Assembly: GCA_002686995.1 (NCBI GenBank)
Contig: NYZC01000187.1
Span: 1 to 39,764, forward strand
Length of the DNA: 39,764 nucleotides
Reading direction: 5' to 3'
Source of the DNA: Phycisphaeraceae bacterium
GTDB taxonomy: Bacteria; Planctomycetota; Phycisphaerae; Phycisphaerales; Phycisphaeraceae
Shown: positions 37,887 through 39,764 of the stretch, in pieces
Layout: each line of letters opens with the position of its first letter
Numbering within the stretch: position 1 is the stretch's first letter
Notes under the pieces: model-generated
Databases searched by the model: none
Seen by the model: only the letters and a program-made list of their open reading frames with translations
Told to the model about the DNA's origin: nothing
Program-made: the position numbers and the translations under genes

Positions 37887-39431
37887 TCACTTCCCTTCGA
37901 GCATCTTCAACTCCGGCCAAACGCTCCTCATCTGCCACGCGTCGAGCGAGACGAGCCGCGCTGATCCGCCACGCGCGAAGACGGAGACGCCGGTGCTGTC
38001 ATCGCGCTGCGGATACGCGCGCAATGTCAGGCTCTGGCGCCCGTTCGCGAAGACCTCGACGATGCTGCGATCGACGAAGATGCGCAGGTGCAGGGGCTCG
38101 CCTTCGTCGAGCTCGAAAGGTCCGGCTTCCGGGGGCCGCCCGTAGACGTCTTCGCGCAGAGAGGATTCGGTGGCGTCGATCTGCAGGCGGCTGGTGCCGG
38201 GGCGCTGACCTTCGCGGTGAAGCAGGGAGATGCGCGTTCGCTCGGCCCCGTCCGGAGCGCGGAAGACGTAGAGCCCCACCTCGCGCGATGTCCCCGGCTC
38301 GATCACCGCTTCGATCTCCATCGCCTTGCCGCGCACGTGTTCGAGAACGATCTCGCCGTTTCCGGGAATCTCCATCGGGTCGGCGGCGCGGTGGTCGAAC
38401 CGCAGCACGTCCGTTCGGCCGGCGGGCTCGATCCGCAGCGCGTGGTCGTCAGCCAGCGACAGGCAGCGCGGCAGCGTCATGACGTTGGTCCAGTCGTCCC
38501 AGGGCTTGCCGTCCCGGACGTTGAAGATCGCCAGCACCCGGCCGTCCTCGTCGACCATGGCCGACGGCGCGTGCAGGCTGCCGATGCACCAGGGGCCGAA
38601 GGTCATGCGCCCGTGGGACTCGGGCTCGAACCGGTGCGCGACCGGGTCGTAGGTGCCGACCAGGTACTGCGCGGCTCGCTTGTGGCTGAAGAAGAGCAGC
38701 ATGTGCCGGCCGTGACCGATGGGCAGGAAGTTCGGGACGGCGCCGTCCTCTCCGGGCTCGTTGTGAAAGCCGAACTCGATGAGCTTGCCGAGATGCTCCC
38801 ATTCGGCAAGGTCCTTCGAGTGGAAGAGATATTCCGCGCCGCGGCAGTCCACGCGGATGGTGCCTCGTGAATAGGTGCCCGAAAGCGCGTAGTAGCCGTC
38901 GTGCTCCCTCCAGATGCAGGGGTCGAACAGACGGTAGGGGGCGCCGTCATCGTCGACCGGCACGATCGGGATCACGGGATTGTCTGGATGCTTGCGCCAG
39001 TTCAGCAGCAGGGGATCGTTCGCCGTCGCGATGCAGGTGCCCGCATCCACGCCGTGATAGATGACGATGACGCGATCGTCCTCGACCAGCGCCTGGCCGC
39101 TGAAGCAGCTTTTCTCCCGGTCGGGATACAGGGCCGGCGGCAGGTCGCGCCAGTGTACGAGGTCGTCGCTGACGGCATGACCCCACATGATTCGGTCGTA
39201 GGGCCCCTTCAGTCCGAACTGGTAGAACAGGTGATAACGGCCCCGCCAGCGGCACAGGCCGTTCGGGTCGTTCATCAGCGCTTCGGGCGCGGAGAAGTGA
39301 TAGAGCGGCCGATGCGGGTCATCGGCGAGGCAGGCCCGCGATGCAGTCAGTCTCTCGACGCACTCGTCGGCGGCCAGCGCCGCGACCTGGTCGTCGAGCG
39401 TGTCGGGGTACGTCTTCGGCTGCAGCTCCAT
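37887..39431 (-). CDS. Glycoside hydrolase family 32 protein (fructosidase/invertase-like)
   Basis: A 514-residue enzyme of family 32, which cleaves sucrose, fructans or levan-type fructose linkages by a retaining mechanism. Seen: LMNDPNGLCRWRGRYHLFYQ (52-71) with nucleophile D55; WGHAVSDDLVHWRDLPPALY; SCFSGQALV (108-116). The usual RDP stabiliser motif is YRLFDPCIW, with D170 kept and R shifted. The usual ECP acid/base motif is not standard: NEPGEDGAVPNFLPIG has glutamates at E225 and E228, either of which could serve. The C-terminal sandwich (about 370-514) has IFVDRSIVEVFANGRQS, characteristic of family 32. There is no signal peptide, so it would act in the cytoplasm on imported sugar. A palindromic repeat and no clear ribosome-binding site lie upstream of the ATG at 39431. 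Confidence 0.92.
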   Translation of the reverse strand: MELQPKTYPDTLDDQVAALAADECVERLTASRACLADDPHRPLYHFSAPEALMNDPNGLCRWRGRYHLFYQFGLKGPYDRIMWGHAVSDDLVHWRDLPPALYPDREKSCFSGQALVEDDRVIVIYHGVDAGTCIATANDPLLLNWRKHPDNPVIPIVPVDDDGAPYRLFDPCIWREHDGYYALSGTYSRGTIRVDCRGAEYLFHSKDLAEWEHLGKLIEFGFHNEPGEDGAVPNFLPIGHGRHMLLFFSHKRAAQYLVGTYDPVAHRFEPESHGRMTFGPWCIGSLHAPSAMVDEDGRVLAIFNVRDGKPWDDWTNVMTLPRCLSLADDHALRIEPAGRTDVLRFDHRAADPMEIPGNGEIVLEHVRGKAMEIEAVIEPGTSREVGLYVFRAPDGAERTRISLLHREGQRPGTSRLQIDATESSLREDVYGRPPEAGPFELDEGEPLHLRIFVDRSIVEVFANGRQSLTLRAYPQRDDSTGVSVFARGGSARLVSLDAWQMRSVWPELKMLEGK

Positions 39432-39764
39432 CGTTCGGACTCGCTACTCGTTCCGGATGGTGGACGAATCTGCCTCACCGAGCCGGGCCGTCTCGGCCCG
39501 GTTGCGTGGCCGACTCCGGGCCGGAGACGGCTTGACTCGGCGACGACGGCATCACCCGCCCGTGTACGCCACCGGCGCATCATACTCACCCCACGGTTGC
39601 GAATGACACACGTCGATCCCACCCAGAGTCTACTGCGGGATGCGCTGCGTGGCAAGCTTGCGCGAGCTCAGTCGGGAGCAAGAAGTTGAAGAACCACTGG
39701 TCGTCGGCGAACCGCGCGGCGTAAGCCCGCGGGTCAGATGTGAGCCCGTCCTGTCACGAACGGA
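39432..39764. other. Right-end intergenic region with two dispersed repeats and a doubtful small ORF
   Basis: Contains the palindrome 39478-39501 (second copy of 33217-33240), a 28-codon plus-strand ORF 39603-39689 (MTHVDPTQSLLRDALRGKLA then RAQSGARS) without a convincing ribosome-binding site, and an exact second copy (39712-39737) of the REP-like unit at 34847-34872. No complete gene begins before the window ends. Confidence 0.55.

Noticed and set aside
39603..39689. 28-codon ORF near the right end
   Set aside because: No ribosome-binding site or family; not enough to call a gene.
1..39764. tRNA, rRNA, insertion-sequence transposase or phage genes
   Set aside because: None was seen on either strand; the repeats lack any encoded transposase within the window.

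Overview
The window is a GC-rich chromosomal segment packed with carbohydrate-uptake and carbohydrate-processing genes and, between them, an unusually dense set of short interspersed repeats. It carries a PEP-CTERM exosortase-sorted protein, two tandem pseudopilins with the planctomycete-style leader [17 protein letters not shown], two DUF4838 proteins, a DUF5107 protein, an NPCBM-containing glycosidase-like protein and two ATPase-less sugar importers. That mix suggests the Planctomycetota (Phycisphaerae-like) or a neighbouring group such as Lentisphaerota or Hydrogenedentota. This is inferred from gene content; no rRNA or other taxonomic marker is present.

Layout. 1-3289: a CUT1-type sugar importer (substrate-binding protein cut by the window edge, MalF-like and MalG-like permeases). 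3374-7021: a stand-alone Rho-type RNA-binding domain, a Gfo/Idh/MocA oxidoreductase fused to an aldo/keto reductase, and a second aldo/keto reductase; a MITE-like structured repeat lies between the last two. 7193-10396: a tiny secreted ORF, a two-domain glycosyltransferase and a beta-propeller glycosidase-like protein. 10397-11240: a gene-poor island of hairpins and tandem repeats. 11241-18632: a secreted TIM-barrel protein, a DUF5107 protein, a glycosidase-like barrel and a tandem metallo-beta-lactamase-fold protein, with gene fragments left in the gaps. 18943-25645: a tight plus-strand block of a DUF4838 protein, a substrate-binding protein fused to a MalF-type permease, and a MalG-type permease with a ~350-residue extracytoplasmic insert. 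25728-33205: four minus-strand genes (mutarotase-like unknown, DUF4838 lipoprotein, Asp-box sialidase-like propeller, large NPCBM glycosidase-like protein). 33331-36172: two pseudopilins and a LamG PEP-CTERM protein with readable promoters and one perfect terminator. 36325-39431: a second propeller glycosidase-like protein and a GH32 fructosidase-like enzyme.

The genes read together as a glycan-foraging locus: secreted and surface hydrolase-like proteins release sugars, two importers take them up (both would need a shared ATPase encoded elsewhere), and cytoplasmic oxidoreductases and hydrolases process them. The pseudopilins and PEP-CTERM protein belong to cell-surface export. The most unusual parts are the receptor-permease fusion with its partner carrying a repeat-built external domain, the free-standing Rho RNA-binding domain, and the many families of palindromic and tandem intergenic repeats, several of which sit exactly on stop codons.
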